From positions 1 through 54,177 of the IMG/VR virus record IMGVR_UViG_2162886007_000039: a stretch of 54,177 nt of DNA, one strand, 5' to 3'. Both the position numbers and the translations under genes were made by a program. Numbering within the stretch: position 1 is the stretch's first letter; each line of letters starts with the position of its first letter. Shown piece by piece: positions 1-8,916 of the stretch. The notes beneath the pieces were generated by a model. It had not been told where the DNA came from. It worked only from the letters and a program-made list of their open reading frames with translations, and ran no database searches. The stretch comes from a virus.

Positions 1-63
1 CGAAGTTAGCACCACCAGCATTGTAATACTTGATAGTAGTGGCGGTGTTTGAGATGATAGGGG
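1..63. repeat. 63-bp terminal direct repeat (copy 1)
   Basis: Bases 1-63 are identical to bases 54115-54177. A gene reading frame continues without a break across the join, which shows that the molecule is circular or circularly permuted and was linearised arbitrarily. The exact 63-bp length is typical of a k-mer assembly overlap rather than a biological terminal repeat (inference). Confidence 0.95.
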
Positions 64-1318
64 TAGTAACAGGAACGCCGCTATTGGCCACCTGCCCTGG
101 TGCCAGAAGCTGGTATCCAGCCCATTGATTCGTCAACCAGCTTTTCGTGTTGTCCGTTAGCGTACCTTCAGGCGTTGCGTTACTAGCGGTTCCAGTTACC
201 CAGTAATATGTTGGTTCGCCGTCCGTCCATGTTCCATCTGCTTTCGTGGCGTATTTATCCAGGATATTGCTTCCGTTCGTAAGTGACCAAGTTGAATCCG
301 GCTTGATGTAGGCTTCCCGATAATCTCCGAACATGCACATTGAGGTTTTATTCAAGCCTGCGTCCGGAACTCCGGTACCCAGATTGTCATGGACTAAAAT
401 GTTACCACCGCGCAATTGTACTGGCGCAGAAAAAGTTCTCGGGGCAGTAAAATTAAATGTATTATTGTAAACCTCCCAGGCACGCGAACCTCTGTTCACG
501 CCTTCCGTTCCGTGCGATAAAATCGAGGTATCCAGAAAATAATTATGCCTGAGAACAAGCCGTAAACCTTTGCTTCCGTCAGTTGTTGCTGAATGTTCTA
601 CCGTGCTATCCTCAACAAAAAGGTAATTGTCCGTTCCAAATCGTGGATAATCCGCCCATGACCCGTGACCAGCAGTTCTGCCCCCGTATGTAGCGTGCTC
701 AACGTAAAACGTTTCCTTATTGCCAACTCCAACCGGCCTTGCTGCCCCGATGTTTTCATGCCAGTTATGATCCAAAACACCGAGAACCCATCCAGTAGCT
801 GCTATATCGCGAGTGACCAATGTATTAAAGAAATGACAATGATCTACGCGCATGTTTTTGTTTTGAACAGGGGAGTTAAGTAATATTGCACCCAGACCCT
901 CACCTTGAACAGTTTGAGTCGCGCCTCTTGCAAAAGTAACACCCGTCAACCTGAACGGTTGATTCACGGTTGTCATGTTTGCTTTAACAATGAAATGATT
1001 TAGACCGCGCGGCAAAGTGTCATCCTGTATGACCGTCCCCTGGTTAGTTCCACCGTGAGTTCCGTCGTTGACAGTCGGAGTTGCCGTTCCGGTATTGGTG
1101 ATAATGGTTTGACCCTTCAGCGTAATGCCTTTTGTGATTGTTAACCCTACAGTCCAGCTAAATGTGCCGGATGGAATCGTTATGGTATCGCCGTTTTGCG
1201 CTTGAGTGTTGTGGATCGACTGAATGTTTGCGACTGTTCCGTCAGAATTGAACGTCGTGGCGTTGGCAATCAAAGCCGTAAAGATTATGAGGACAGCTAA
1301 AAGTAATTGTTTTTTCAT
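1..1318 (-). CDS. Exported beta-helix/FN3 fibre-like protein, N-terminal part (gene continues at 54114)
   Basis: The gene starts with the ATG at 1318, 13 nt after the previous gene stops. I translated it across the window join: 441 codons here plus the part at 52493-54114 give 979 aa. Residues 1-20 form a classic Sec signal (MKK, a hydrophobic core, then a small-residue ANA cleavage site). The next roughly 400 residues are Asn/Gly/Thr-rich and look like a pectate-lyase-type right-handed parallel beta-helix, with TITIPSGTF near the start and later rungs such as RVDHCHFFN and VYNNTFNF. The family role would be glycan binding or depolymerisation. A signal peptide is unusual for a phage fibre, so this could instead be a secreted or surface protein made by the infected cell. 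Confidence 0.75.
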   Translation of the reverse strand, partial: MKKQLLLAVLIIFTALIANATTFNSDGTVANIQSIHNTQAQNGDTITIPSGTFSWTVGLTITKGITLKGQTIITNTGTATPTVNDGTHGGTNQGTVIQDDTLPRGLNHFIVKANMTTVNQPFRLTGVTFARGATQTVQGEGLGAILLNSPVQNKNMRVDHCHFFNTLVTRDIAATGWVLGVLDHNWHENIGAARPVGVGNKETFYVEHATYGGRTAGHGSWADYPRFGTDNYLFVEDSTVEHSATTDGSKGLRLVLRHNYFLDTSILSHGTEGVNRGSRAWEVYNNTFNFTAPRTFSAPVQLRGGNILVHDNLGTGVPDAGLNKTSMCMFGDYREAYIKPDSTWSLTNGSNILDKYATKADGTWTDGEPTYYWVTGTASNATPEGTLTDNTKSWLTNQWAGYQLLAPGQVANSGVPVTTPIISNTATTIKYYNAGGANF

Positions 1319-1330
1319 TGTGGTGCTTTT

Positions 1331-2500
1331 TTACTGTATAAAGAAACCATTTGGCCTGGGTTGATCCTGCACTCCGAATCCCTTTCCCCACAGTGATGAG
1401 GTCATTCTTATCCTGAAATCGCCATTGGTCGCATTCGCGTAGTCCGCCGCATCCGATCCGGCACTGGTATTGTTACCCAAGTTGGTAGGAAGGTTTCCCA
1501 TCCCGGTTGTGTTCGTACCGTTACGAAGCCGATTGTCGGAAAGCAACACACGACCAGCGTTACTGTTGCCGTCTATCCCTGTGGTATTACCAGTAATCAT
1601 GCAATTTGCAGTGATAAAAAACGTAGATTGAGAAGCGGTGCTATGTGTTTTCAACCCAGTGCCGTTATTTGCTATAACGGATTCAAGTATTTTGACATGT
1701 GAACCCGCCGCAGCAGTATTGCCAAGCACACCTTCTCCAACGTTATTTATCACTGTGCATCGTTGCACAGTGGGATCAGCAACGACAAATGTCATCCCCC
1801 TCCGATTTCCACTGGATGCGCTTGCGTTACCAACAATTCTACAATTTGTATATTCCGTGGTTCCGGTCGTGATGTTCACCACGGCATCATAGCTGGCTGC
1901 GGTGCAGCTATAGACAGAATTGATGCTATTGGCAACGGCTCCTACTGCATTGACAGCAGTGCCACTGGCAGAGTTCGTAACTTGACACCACACCAAGCTT
2001 GTTGCGCTTGAAACAACACCGCCAGTAGTTGTGCGACTTGTGGCGGTAAAGTTGATCAAATAAAAAAAACATACTTCACCAGTAAGGTTGATTGTGGGTA
2101 TATTCGTTGTCGTTGCTATTGTGGGAAGCGTGGCGGTACTCCAGGCTGGCTGTGCACTCGTCCAATTTGGATCAGGCGGAGTCAGGGCGTTACCAGAAGA
2201 ATCCGCGCCAACCAGGATTAACGGATTTCCTGTGGTGGGAACATTACTAAAAATCGCAGCACCTAAAGTTTGAGAACAAGTATAACTGCCAGCCTCAATG
2301 TAGCACTTGAGCGAATCGGAACCAGCGAAATTAAAACCACTGATCACCGTTGACCAGTTCCCGGCTGAAAATAGTGCTGCTCGATTAGCGTGACTGGTTC
2401 CATCCGCTGCTCCAGCACTACTAACGGCAAACCATCGCTCCACGATTGCTCCACTGGCAATCTGCACTGACAGTAGGAATAGCAGGATTGCCTGTTTCAT
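1331..2500 (-). CDS. Exported right-handed beta-helix protein
   Basis: 389 aa. The ATG at 2500 overlaps the previous stop as TAATG, so I prefer it to an upstream ATG at 2533. Residues 1-17 are a Sec signal (MKQAILLFLLSVQIASG). The body is Ser/Thr/Asn/Gly-rich with short repeated beta strands (phrases such as VQRCTVINN and SVIANNGTG), as in parallel beta-helix pectate-lyase-like proteins. The C-terminal NGDFRIRM phrase recurs as NGDFRINL in the gene at 4093-5538, so the two share a C-terminal module. Probably glycan-interacting; no catalytic residues can be assigned by eye. Confidence 0.65.
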   Translation of the reverse strand: MKQAILLFLLSVQIASGAIVERWFAVSSAGAADGTSHANRAALFSAGNWSTVISGFNFAGSDSLKCYIEAGSYTCSQTLGAAIFSNVPTTGNPLILVGADSSGNALTPPDPNWTSAQPAWSTATLPTIATTTNIPTINLTGEVCFFYLINFTATSRTTTGGVVSSATSLVWCQVTNSASGTAVNAVGAVANSINSVYSCTAASYDAVVNITTGTTEYTNCRIVGNASASSGNRRGMTFVVADPTVQRCTVINNVGEGVLGNTAAAGSHVKILESVIANNGTGLKTHSTASQSTFFITANCMITGNTTGIDGNSNAGRVLLSDNRLRNGTNTTGMGNLPTNLGNNTSAGSDAADYANATNGDFRIRMTSSLWGKGFGVQDQPRPNGFFIQ

Positions 2501-4092
2501 TAGAATCCTCCTACGCCTCCGGTATAAAGCCATGTTGTAGTCAGGGTGCTATACATAAAAGCATACATATCAACAGTAGAGCCACCTGTGGTCGCAGTAG
2601 GCAACCCGTTTGATCCACCGCTATACGCTGCATTCCAACTAAAGGTTTGGACATTGGTGGATTTGATGCGAATCATCAATGATTGACCATCAGTGGGCGT
2701 TCCGGTCGGAGCGTTCGCAGTCAATGTGCCGAGGGCTTGCGTGTTGGTTTGAGATGATATGTCGTAGGAATCTGAATCAGGAGTAAACGAGGTCGCATCG
2801 CCCATTGATTGAATCCGCTTGGTGATCCGCTTGTTGGTGAGCGTGTCTGTAGTCGCCTTGCCAACTAATGTATCCGTGGCTGCGGGAACCGTAACCGTGA
2901 CTGTTCCGAGTGCTCCGGTAGGAGGTTTTAACGCTATTGTCCCAGAGGTCGCATTTTTCAAATCCAATTCCCCGACAATCGAACCTGCAACTCCCAGTGT
3001 AAGAATGTTAGCTGTCTTGTCCCAAGTAAACGCAGTATCACCTCCAAAGGCCGAGCTATCATTAAACTGTACCTGAGTATCGCTTCCACCAGGAGTTCCA
3101 CCGCCGCTTGCTGTAGCCAATTCGAATCCGGTTTCTGCCGCGTTGACGCGTACGACTTTCAGGGTGTTTCCGGTGTAGGACAATCCGGCAAGCGAATCCA
3201 GTTGCGTGTCCCACGCCTGAACATTGGTGCCAATGACAAGCCCTAATGTGGTACGCACCTGAGTTGGTGTCCTACTTGCCCACGCGCTTGAAACTGACAC
3301 TAAAAAATTGTCAGTAGTCGCTGTTAAACCAGCAATCGTGGTTAGGTCAGAATCCAGTGGTTGCGCGTCCGTGATCCCATAACCAGTTAAGGTAGTAGGT
3401 TTGCTAGTCAGAGAAGTAAATGTTCCGTCGAAGCTAGAAGTGCCAGCGCCGATGTAAGAACGCACATCAGCCCCACTGGTTTTGATGAGCAAATCGCGCC
3501 CGAACGAATCGGTTGCCAAGGCTGCGATTGCCGTTAGATCACTGTCAATCGGTTGATACGCGCTCGAGGCTGTGTACGCTGCGGTGCCAAGCGTTCCTCC
3601 TGCGCCTATGTTTAATGTCGATCCATCCGTTCCTGTAAATGTTAGAGTGTTATTAACGGTCAATGTTTTTCCCGCTGTACCGGCAAGCGTAATTGGAAGT
3701 GATAGAGCGATTGTTCCGCTCGTCGTAATCGGACCACCCGTAGAACTAATCCCATTCGCCCCACTGACATCAACACTCGTCACGCCACCAGTAGAGATGG
3801 TCGCAAATTCAAGTCCGGTCTCGCCAGTATTTACCCTGACAATCTTCAGTGATTGACCGGAATAACTATTTGGAACATCAGTCAGGTCCGTGAACGCGCC
3901 CACGGTTGATAATCCAGTTACCGTAGCTCCAGTGAAATCTACTGTCGAGCCAGTGAAGTCCAGTGTTGTCCCAGGCCAATTTATCCCGAGAGGTTGAAGA
4001 ACATTGTGCGTTTGCGTCCCGATCTTGAGAACTTCGTTGCCCTCGCCAAACGCAAGAGAACTAAATAAAAGAAAGATCAAAAACTTTTTCAT
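2500..4092 (-). CDS. Tail-fibre-like repeat protein with signal peptide
   Basis: 530 aa. The ATG at 4092 directly follows the preceding stop. Residues 1-16 (MKKFLIFLLFSSLAFG) are a Sec-type signal and no alternative start lies nearby, so the signal is real if the gene is translated as coupled. Residues 30-350 contain fibre repeats of the LTGYGITDAQPLDSDLTTIA kind, repeated as QPIDSDLTAIAAL and QAWDTQLDSLAGL, which are common in phage tail fibres. A lamin-like NKRITKRI segment is near residue 420. The role is a virion fibre or adhesin by family resemblance; the signal peptide is the odd feature. Confidence 0.7.
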   Translation of the reverse strand: MKKFLIFLLFSSLAFGEGNEVLKIGTQTHNVLQPLGINWPGTTLDFTGSTVDFTGATVTGLSTVGAFTDLTDVPNSYSGQSLKIVRVNTGETGLEFATISTGGVTSVDVSGANGISSTGGPITTSGTIALSLPITLAGTAGKTLTVNNTLTFTGTDGSTLNIGAGGTLGTAAYTASSAYQPIDSDLTAIAALATDSFGRDLLIKTSGADVRSYIGAGTSSFDGTFTSLTSKPTTLTGYGITDAQPLDSDLTTIAGLTATTDNFLVSVSSAWASRTPTQVRTTLGLVIGTNVQAWDTQLDSLAGLSYTGNTLKVVRVNAAETGFELATASGGGTPGGSDTQVQFNDSSAFGGDTAFTWDKTANILTLGVAGSIVGELDLKNATSGTIALKPPTGALGTVTVTVPAATDTLVGKATTDTLTNKRITKRIQSMGDATSFTPDSDSYDISSQTNTQALGTLTANAPTGTPTDGQSLMIRIKSTNVQTFSWNAAYSGGSNGLPTATTGGSTVDMYAFMYSTLTTTWLYTGGVGGF

Positions 4093-5538
4093 TTAGGAGG
4101 CATAACCGTAACTGACTTCTTTGGTGAATGTCCCGCTCCCTCCTCCGGTAGCGGATTGTGCAGCACCGATGTCGGGATACCCTACTGTTCCAGCATAGCT
4201 GGCAGCGGTTTGCGTGAACGCTTGACGACCAGCAAAATTGGCGGCGGTAAGATTAATTCTAAAATCGCCGTTAGCTGGATCAACCCACGGCGTCACATTA
4301 CTTGCGTACGTAACGGTTCCGCTCTGCTCCAATCTTCCGAGCGTGTCTGCACTACCATTAGCTTGCGTTCCTGCACCATATCCGCAATTAAAAATGTAAC
4401 CATACGCATCGGTGGTGGAGGCATTATTGATTGCTGCTCCTGTGTTTTTGATGAAATTAGTATTCTCAATTAAGAATGCGGTTACATTTGCGGACGCTAT
4501 GGTGATGCCATCGCCACCATTGTTGTATATGTCACAAGCACTTATGACAATAGGGCCGAAGCTTGATGTTGACGTAACGTTCACGCCGCGACCGCCATTT
4601 GTATCTGAAATGCAATTTTGCAAAGTTGTGCCGCCTCCTGCAATCACAAACCCCGCAGAATTGCTTCCGGTGTTATCGTGAGAAATACACCGATACAGTA
4701 GATGCGCCCCTGAAACTTGAAACCCAGCTTTACCTGCTGTGTTCGACCTATTATTGTTGTATGCTTCGCATTCAAATGCAGCCCCTGGTGTCGAGGTAGC
4801 ATTCATAGAAATTCCACCTCCGCGCGATCCTTGAAACACGCAGCGAATCCATATTCCCGACTGCGTGCCTTCTGTCACGAGATCAGACGTGCCGGTGGTA
4901 ATCGACGTTGTGAAGATTACATCTTCCCAAACAGTTTGCAGTGGTCCTGTGGCGGAAAGAATCGACCCCGTGCTGGTTCCTCCATCAAACGTGGCTTTGC
5001 CTCCGTCACCTACTGAACTCGTATAACCTCGAACGGCGTACTTGTTTCCAGAGTTAGTAGGAGTGAACGCGGCAGTTAGAGAATAAGTCTGATCATTTTT
5101 CAGATTCATTCTTACCATGTTGGAACTGGCATCTTGATTGTTGCCGAAACTCGTTAACGTAAACGGAAACCCAGTGGCGGCATTCGGGCCTAACCATGCT
5201 CCACCTACTCTAATTGTCATGGTTCCGGTTCCGTTCGCAGGCGTCGCTCCAGCGAAGGTGGCTGTGAGTACGAAAGTTATAGTCCCGTTTGTTGCGTTCT
5301 GTACGGCTGAGATTCGCGCTATCCACACCGCGTTTGTTGCCCCAGCGGTGATGTAAACACTGCCCCAATCTCCAACACTCACAGACGCCGACGGGTTGCT
5401 TCCATCCGTTGGCGTAAACACTCTCGTACTTTGCACCCAGTTTCCAGCAGCACTGGTGTATGCTGCCGTGTTGTTCGTGGTCGAGCCTGCGTTGAGATTC
5501 GAGCCGCCACTCTGACAATAGTATTCTGTGTAAGCCAT
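4093..5538 (-). CDS. Right-handed beta-helix virion/fibre protein
   Basis: 481 aa, with no signal peptide (starts MAYTEYYCQSGGSN). One nucleotide separates it from the upstream stop. Central residues 180-400 are regular Asn/Gly/Ser rungs (CISHDNTGSN, CISDTNGGRG, CDIYNNGGDG) of a parallel beta-helix, as in tailspike and pectate-lyase folds. The C-terminus has an NGDFRINL phrase shared with the gene at 1331-2500. The likely role is host-surface glycan binding or cleavage. Unlike its downstream neighbours it looks like an ordinary cytoplasmically assembled phage protein. Confidence 0.65.
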   Translation of the reverse strand: MAYTEYYCQSGGSNLNAGSTTNNTAAYTSAAGNWVQSTRVFTPTDGSNPSASVSVGDWGSVYITAGATNAVWIARISAVQNATNGTITFVLTATFAGATPANGTGTMTIRVGGAWLGPNAATGFPFTLTSFGNNQDASSNMVRMNLKNDQTYSLTAAFTPTNSGNKYAVRGYTSSVGDGGKATFDGGTSTGSILSATGPLQTVWEDVIFTTSITTGTSDLVTEGTQSGIWIRCVFQGSRGGGISMNATSTPGAAFECEAYNNNRSNTAGKAGFQVSGAHLLYRCISHDNTGSNSAGFVIAGGGTTLQNCISDTNGGRGVNVTSTSSFGPIVISACDIYNNGGDGITIASANVTAFLIENTNFIKNTGAAINNASTTDAYGYIFNCGYGAGTQANGSADTLGRLEQSGTVTYASNVTPWVDPANGDFRINLTAANFAGRQAFTQTAASYAGTVGYPDIGAAQSATGGGSGTFTKEVSYGYAS

Positions 5539-5539
5539 G

Positions 5540-6883
5540 TTATGTGAAGTAGAGGACTAGAGAAACGTAGGTGCAGGCCGTGATGCCTGATAAGCTGATT
5601 GCGAGATTGTCCTTTGCGGTCAGTGTTGTCGAAGTCCAACTGGTAAAACTGGTAGACGAATTTTCTACCGCACTCGACAACGATGGTTTGGTTCCGGCTC
5701 CAACAATGCTGGTTACCGGCAATCCCGCTCCATCGGCAGCGCGGAGAATGTCAACGGTGACAGAACCGCTTGGCGTTCCAATGAGCAACCATCCAGTCAA
5801 TGTGCCGCCATAAGGTATCTTGATCGGATTCTTTGTACCTGCCGTTACCACTGCACTCGAGCCATCAACCGCAAGCGTGACTGCGTGCGTTGCTGAACCT
5901 CCCGCAGATGTAAGAGTATGAGTAGCATGATCGTAAGTTAGTCCTGTGCCAATCGTAACGTATTGAAAGTCGCCATCAGTATCATCCCAGATTACGAGTC
6001 GATGCGCGTTGGGATCAGTCATGGCTTTGCCGAATCCGCCACGGCTTATACCCAGCGTTCCACTCCAACCCAATGTTAGCGATGCAGCTTGAAGCAACGC
6101 AGTTGCAGGAGTTCCACCAAGCGCGAGAGTGACATTCGTATCATCGGTCTTGGTTAATGCCGCTGGAGTAATGGCCGATTGTTTGCCGTTAAATGTGCTC
6201 CAATCAGTTAATGACAGATACCCGTTATGACTGGCATCAGCAACGTGTTGAGCAATAGATGTCCCGGTTCCTACTACTGCTCCAGTCCCGCCAGTAACCA
6301 CGATGCCATCTGTCCCGACATCCGTAAGATTACCAGTAGGTATGGTTACTCCAGCAACTTCAGCGTCCACGTAACCCTTGACAGCTTGCTGGCTTGGTAT
6401 CCTCGAATCTGAATCCGCAGCGAGCGTGTCATCAGTATCAAGCGATAACCCGCCGTCTTTGACCAGTATTCCTGTTGTTCCATCAAACTGCACAAAATCG
6501 CTGTCAACGGCTGAAAGCGGCCCTGTAACCGAGCCATCGACATTAGCCGCAACGATTGTCCACTCGTCTCCAACTGCCGCCTGATCGCCTGAAGGAGTTC
6601 CGTTAGTCAAACAGATAATTAGATCACGCGCCAGAACATCTATGCCGGACGCACCTCCGATCTTGCCTGCTACTGAAATGATGTATGCAAATCCACGATC
6701 TGCTGCTGGATAATTTGGATTACCGGAACAATCAATGACACCCTTGAATATAACGGCATTCAATCCGGCGCTTATCAAGTCGGCGTAATGCTTCGTCGCC
6801 ACATCTTGATCGGTGCTGGGATCAGCCACGTTCTGTATGACGTGTCCTGTATGATCCTGATCAACTGAAATTGTGCTTGCCAT
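5540..6883 (-). CDS. Tail fibre protein
   Basis: 447 aa from the ATG at 6883, which overlaps the previous stop as TAATG. An upstream in-frame ATG at 6901 lies inside the preceding gene and is less likely. The N-terminus reads like phage fibre and baseplate-attachment proteins (HVIQNVADPSTDQDVATKHYAD; compare 'DATTKAYVD' repeats of many fibres), with a second copy near residue 165 (RIPSQQAVKGYVDAEV). The C-terminal 150 residues are beta-rich with no recognised enzymatic domain. It is part of an uninterrupted minus-strand fibre operon. Confidence 0.7.
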   Translation of the reverse strand: MASTISVDQDHTGHVIQNVADPSTDQDVATKHYADLISAGLNAVIFKGVIDCSGNPNYPAADRGFAYIISVAGKIGGASGIDVLARDLIICLTNGTPSGDQAAVGDEWTIVAANVDGSVTGPLSAVDSDFVQFDGTTGILVKDGGLSLDTDDTLAADSDSRIPSQQAVKGYVDAEVAGVTIPTGNLTDVGTDGIVVTGGTGAVVGTGTSIAQHVADASHNGYLSLTDWSTFNGKQSAITPAALTKTDDTNVTLALGGTPATALLQAASLTLGWSGTLGISRGGFGKAMTDPNAHRLVIWDDTDGDFQYVTIGTGLTYDHATHTLTSAGGSATHAVTLAVDGSSAVVTAGTKNPIKIPYGGTLTGWLLIGTPSGSVTVDILRAADGAGLPVTSIVGAGTKPSLSSAVENSSTSFTSWTSTTLTAKDNLAISLSGITACTYVSLVLYFT

Positions 6884-8142
6884 TAGATTGCGCTCTCCCA
6901 ATGAAAATCGTTCGTGCCTAAATCGTAATCATCTGGGGCAACCTGCCCAGGATCGGCGCCGTCTGCTGGTCCTGATTTCAGGATGAAAACCTTGAAACCG
7001 CTTCCCAAATCTGGATCGGCATCAAACAGCACGTCCATCCTTGCAAACTCAGAATTGCCAAGTGTTGGAAATGCGGCCAGCTCTGTCGTATTGGTGATCT
7101 CCGGTTTATACCACCAAGTCACGCTGCTTACAGGCGGCGGACTGCTCGCTGGTTCAGTGTAACGAATCTGTTCAACCCAGGTAACGTTGTCCACGTCCAG
7201 CACGTCGAACGCAAAACCATGTATGGGGGAAAGATCACGCACTCTGCCAAATGGACCAAAGTTAGCAGTGCCATTTCCTCCACCACCAGCAGCAGAACCC
7301 GTATTATCCCAGTAACCAACTGCCGCCTCCAAAAGCTGTGCGTCAGCGTAGAGCTCAGTGAGATTAACGCTTATCGATCCATCTATGGTATCACCTAGGA
7401 AAGCATTTATAGCTACCACATCTTCAGTGTCATCCAGCTTTTTAACCCGAAGATATTGCCCTCTTCCATCGTCAACGAGTGCTTGCGGGAGATTTATGTT
7501 TACGTCGCCAGTGGCGCCTTGAACGTAAATAGCGAAGTCATTCGGTTGAACGTCATAATCGGAGCTGACAATTTTTCTGCTTAACCGTAGTCCTGCAAAA
7601 CTATTTACATCGGTAAATAAATTTGGTTGATCTAACAGCGCCAAATTTGCGGGAAGAACGAATGGAGGCAGGAACAATCCCATGTCCCAAAACCCTTCAA
7701 CCGCGTCTGACAGAGTAACTGTTTGAAATGCGGCTAACGGAACAATAGTCTGCCCGTCATCAATCACGTCGGTTCCGCTAGTAATTATGAAAACGGTGTG
7801 AGCCGTGTCGTCTTTTCTCTTAATTCTGAAGAGTTGTCCTGTAGCTAAAGCTGGTGGCAACGTGACAGTGATGTCTTGATTGAGAATAGAACAGTCAACC
7901 ACAACCTCAGAATAAAGAGCGGTAAGAGTTACATCGCTCGTCACTAGGTGTGGAGTAAGCCTGAGTCCCGGGAACGTATTTTCCCGCAGGAAAACATTCG
8001 GAAGCGAGAGCCTTGCGATGTCCGATGGAATTATCGGAAACCCACCCCCGCCGCCGCTCCCCAAGATGTTTATCCTGACAATCTTGGGTTCCGGTACGAT
8101 TACCCTTATTGTAATAACAGGTGGCTCTGAAATGACCGGCAT
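6883..8142 (-). CDS. Tail/fibre structural protein with duplicated domain
   Basis: 419 aa. The start lies 1 nt after the upstream stop, with a GGAG ribosome site. After a Gly-rich hinge (residues 29-35) there are two homologous modules at about 58-160 and 180-290. Each begins LRL(T/S) and VxSD, then a beta segment INLPQAL or VTLPPAL, then R(I/V)K(R/K)xDDT. This internal duplication suggests a trimer or fibre building block. The C-terminal 110 residues differ. No catalytic motif was seen. Structural role inferred from position between the adaptor and fibre genes. Confidence 0.6.
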   Translation of the reverse strand: MPVISEPPVITIRVIVPEPKIVRINILGSGGGGGFPIIPSDIARLSLPNVFLRENTFPGLRLTPHLVTSDVTLTALYSEVVVDCSILNQDITVTLPPALATGQLFRIKRKDDTAHTVFIITSGTDVIDDGQTIVPLAAFQTVTLSDAVEGFWDMGLFLPPFVLPANLALLDQPNLFTDVNSFAGLRLSRKIVSSDYDVQPNDFAIYVQGATGDVNINLPQALVDDGRGQYLRVKKLDDTEDVVAINAFLGDTIDGSISVNLTELYADAQLLEAAVGYWDNTGSAAGGGGNGTANFGPFGRVRDLSPIHGFAFDVLDVDNVTWVEQIRYTEPASSPPPVSSVTWWYKPEITNTTELAAFPTLGNSEFARMDVLFDADPDLGSGFKVFILKSGPADGADPGQVAPDDYDLGTNDFHWESAI

Positions 8143-8143
8143 A

Positions 8144-8848
8144 TCACTCCTGCGTGATGTTGTCTGAAATGATGAATTTGCCCATGATGTACGGTCCCAA
8201 GCGATTTCCGCTCGCTGTCTCCGTAATTACCAAGTCCCACTGAAAAGCGCCGACGATCGGTATGGCTGCGGTCTGGTCTGTTGTGAGGCCGGGAATGGTG
8301 ATTTCGCCGTTTACGGCGTCCGTGACTTCAGGAGTAAGATCGAGAACGATTTCGTCCTCCGCGTCATTTCGTCGAACCACTGCTTGAGCAGTGAACCCCG
8401 TAAGATCAGTCGGATTATCATCTACAACCGCTGTTCCCGAATACGCTCCTTCACCGGCATAATCCCCAGTCGGTTCGTCAGTCAGAGGATCGGGACTTGG
8501 TACGAACTGATCAGTCAGCGCCCCAGTGGTGAGACTTCTGGCGAGGATATACGAAGCTTCTACTGCGTTGTAGTAGATGAACGAGGCTGGCGAACTCTCG
8601 AGGATAAAGAGTGGCTGACCATCCCATTCGCCGGACGGAACGTAGGTTCCCGTAAGATCGGGAATAATGACTCCTCCGACCAAGACGTTCTCGTCTTTGC
8701 ATTGAAGGATTCGTCCTTCCCACGCAATCCCCCGAACGATTTGGATGTCGTGTGTGCCAGGGATTAGCAGTAACCCCGTATCCTCTTCCAATTCCTGAAG
8801 AGGCGACGGTTCTAAGCTCTCAATTCCGCCCCAGTCGTTGAAGCGCAT
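8144..8848 (-). CDS. Ig-like (BppU_N-type) tail/adaptor protein
   Basis: 234 aa. It is the first gene after the capsid-tail hairpin. Residues 20-50 (DIQIVRGIAWEGRI) and 140-225 (FTAQAVVRRND, then LDLTPEV, EITIPGL, then FQWDLVIT) have the strand pattern of phage structural Ig-like domains such as BppU_N: DL(T)GFTA..R, a middle ITI strand, then a YDLxIT-like strand. The likely role is connecting fibres to the tail or capsid. Fold assignment is by pattern only. Confidence 0.5.
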   Translation of the reverse strand: MRFNDWGGIESLEPSPLQELEEDTGLLLIPGTHDIQIVRGIAWEGRILQCKDENVLVGGVIIPDLTGTYVPSGEWDGQPLFILESSPASFIYYNAVEASYILARSLTTGALTDQFVPSPDPLTDEPTGDYAGEGAYSGTAVVDDNPTDLTGFTAQAVVRRNDAEDEIVLDLTPEVTDAVNGEITIPGLTTDQTAAIPIVGAFQWDLVITETASGNRLGPYIMGKFIISDNITQE

Positions 8849-8858
8849 AAAGTTTGGT

Positions 8859-8896
8859 TCAACGCGGGGAGCAGGTTTGGGTACTCCCCGCGTTGA
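8859..8896 (-). terminator. Strong hairpin between capsid and fibre genes
   Basis: A perfect 13-bp inverted repeat (TCAACGCGGGGAG at 8859-8871 and its complement at 8884-8896) with a 12-nt loop lies 20 nt after the capsid-gene stop and 10 nt before the next start. There is no T-tract on the minus strand, so it may act as a partial terminator, attenuator or mRNA-end stabiliser, allowing more capsid than fibre protein. Confidence 0.7.
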
Positions 8897-8916
8897 TGGT
8901 TGTGCTAGATGCGTTC

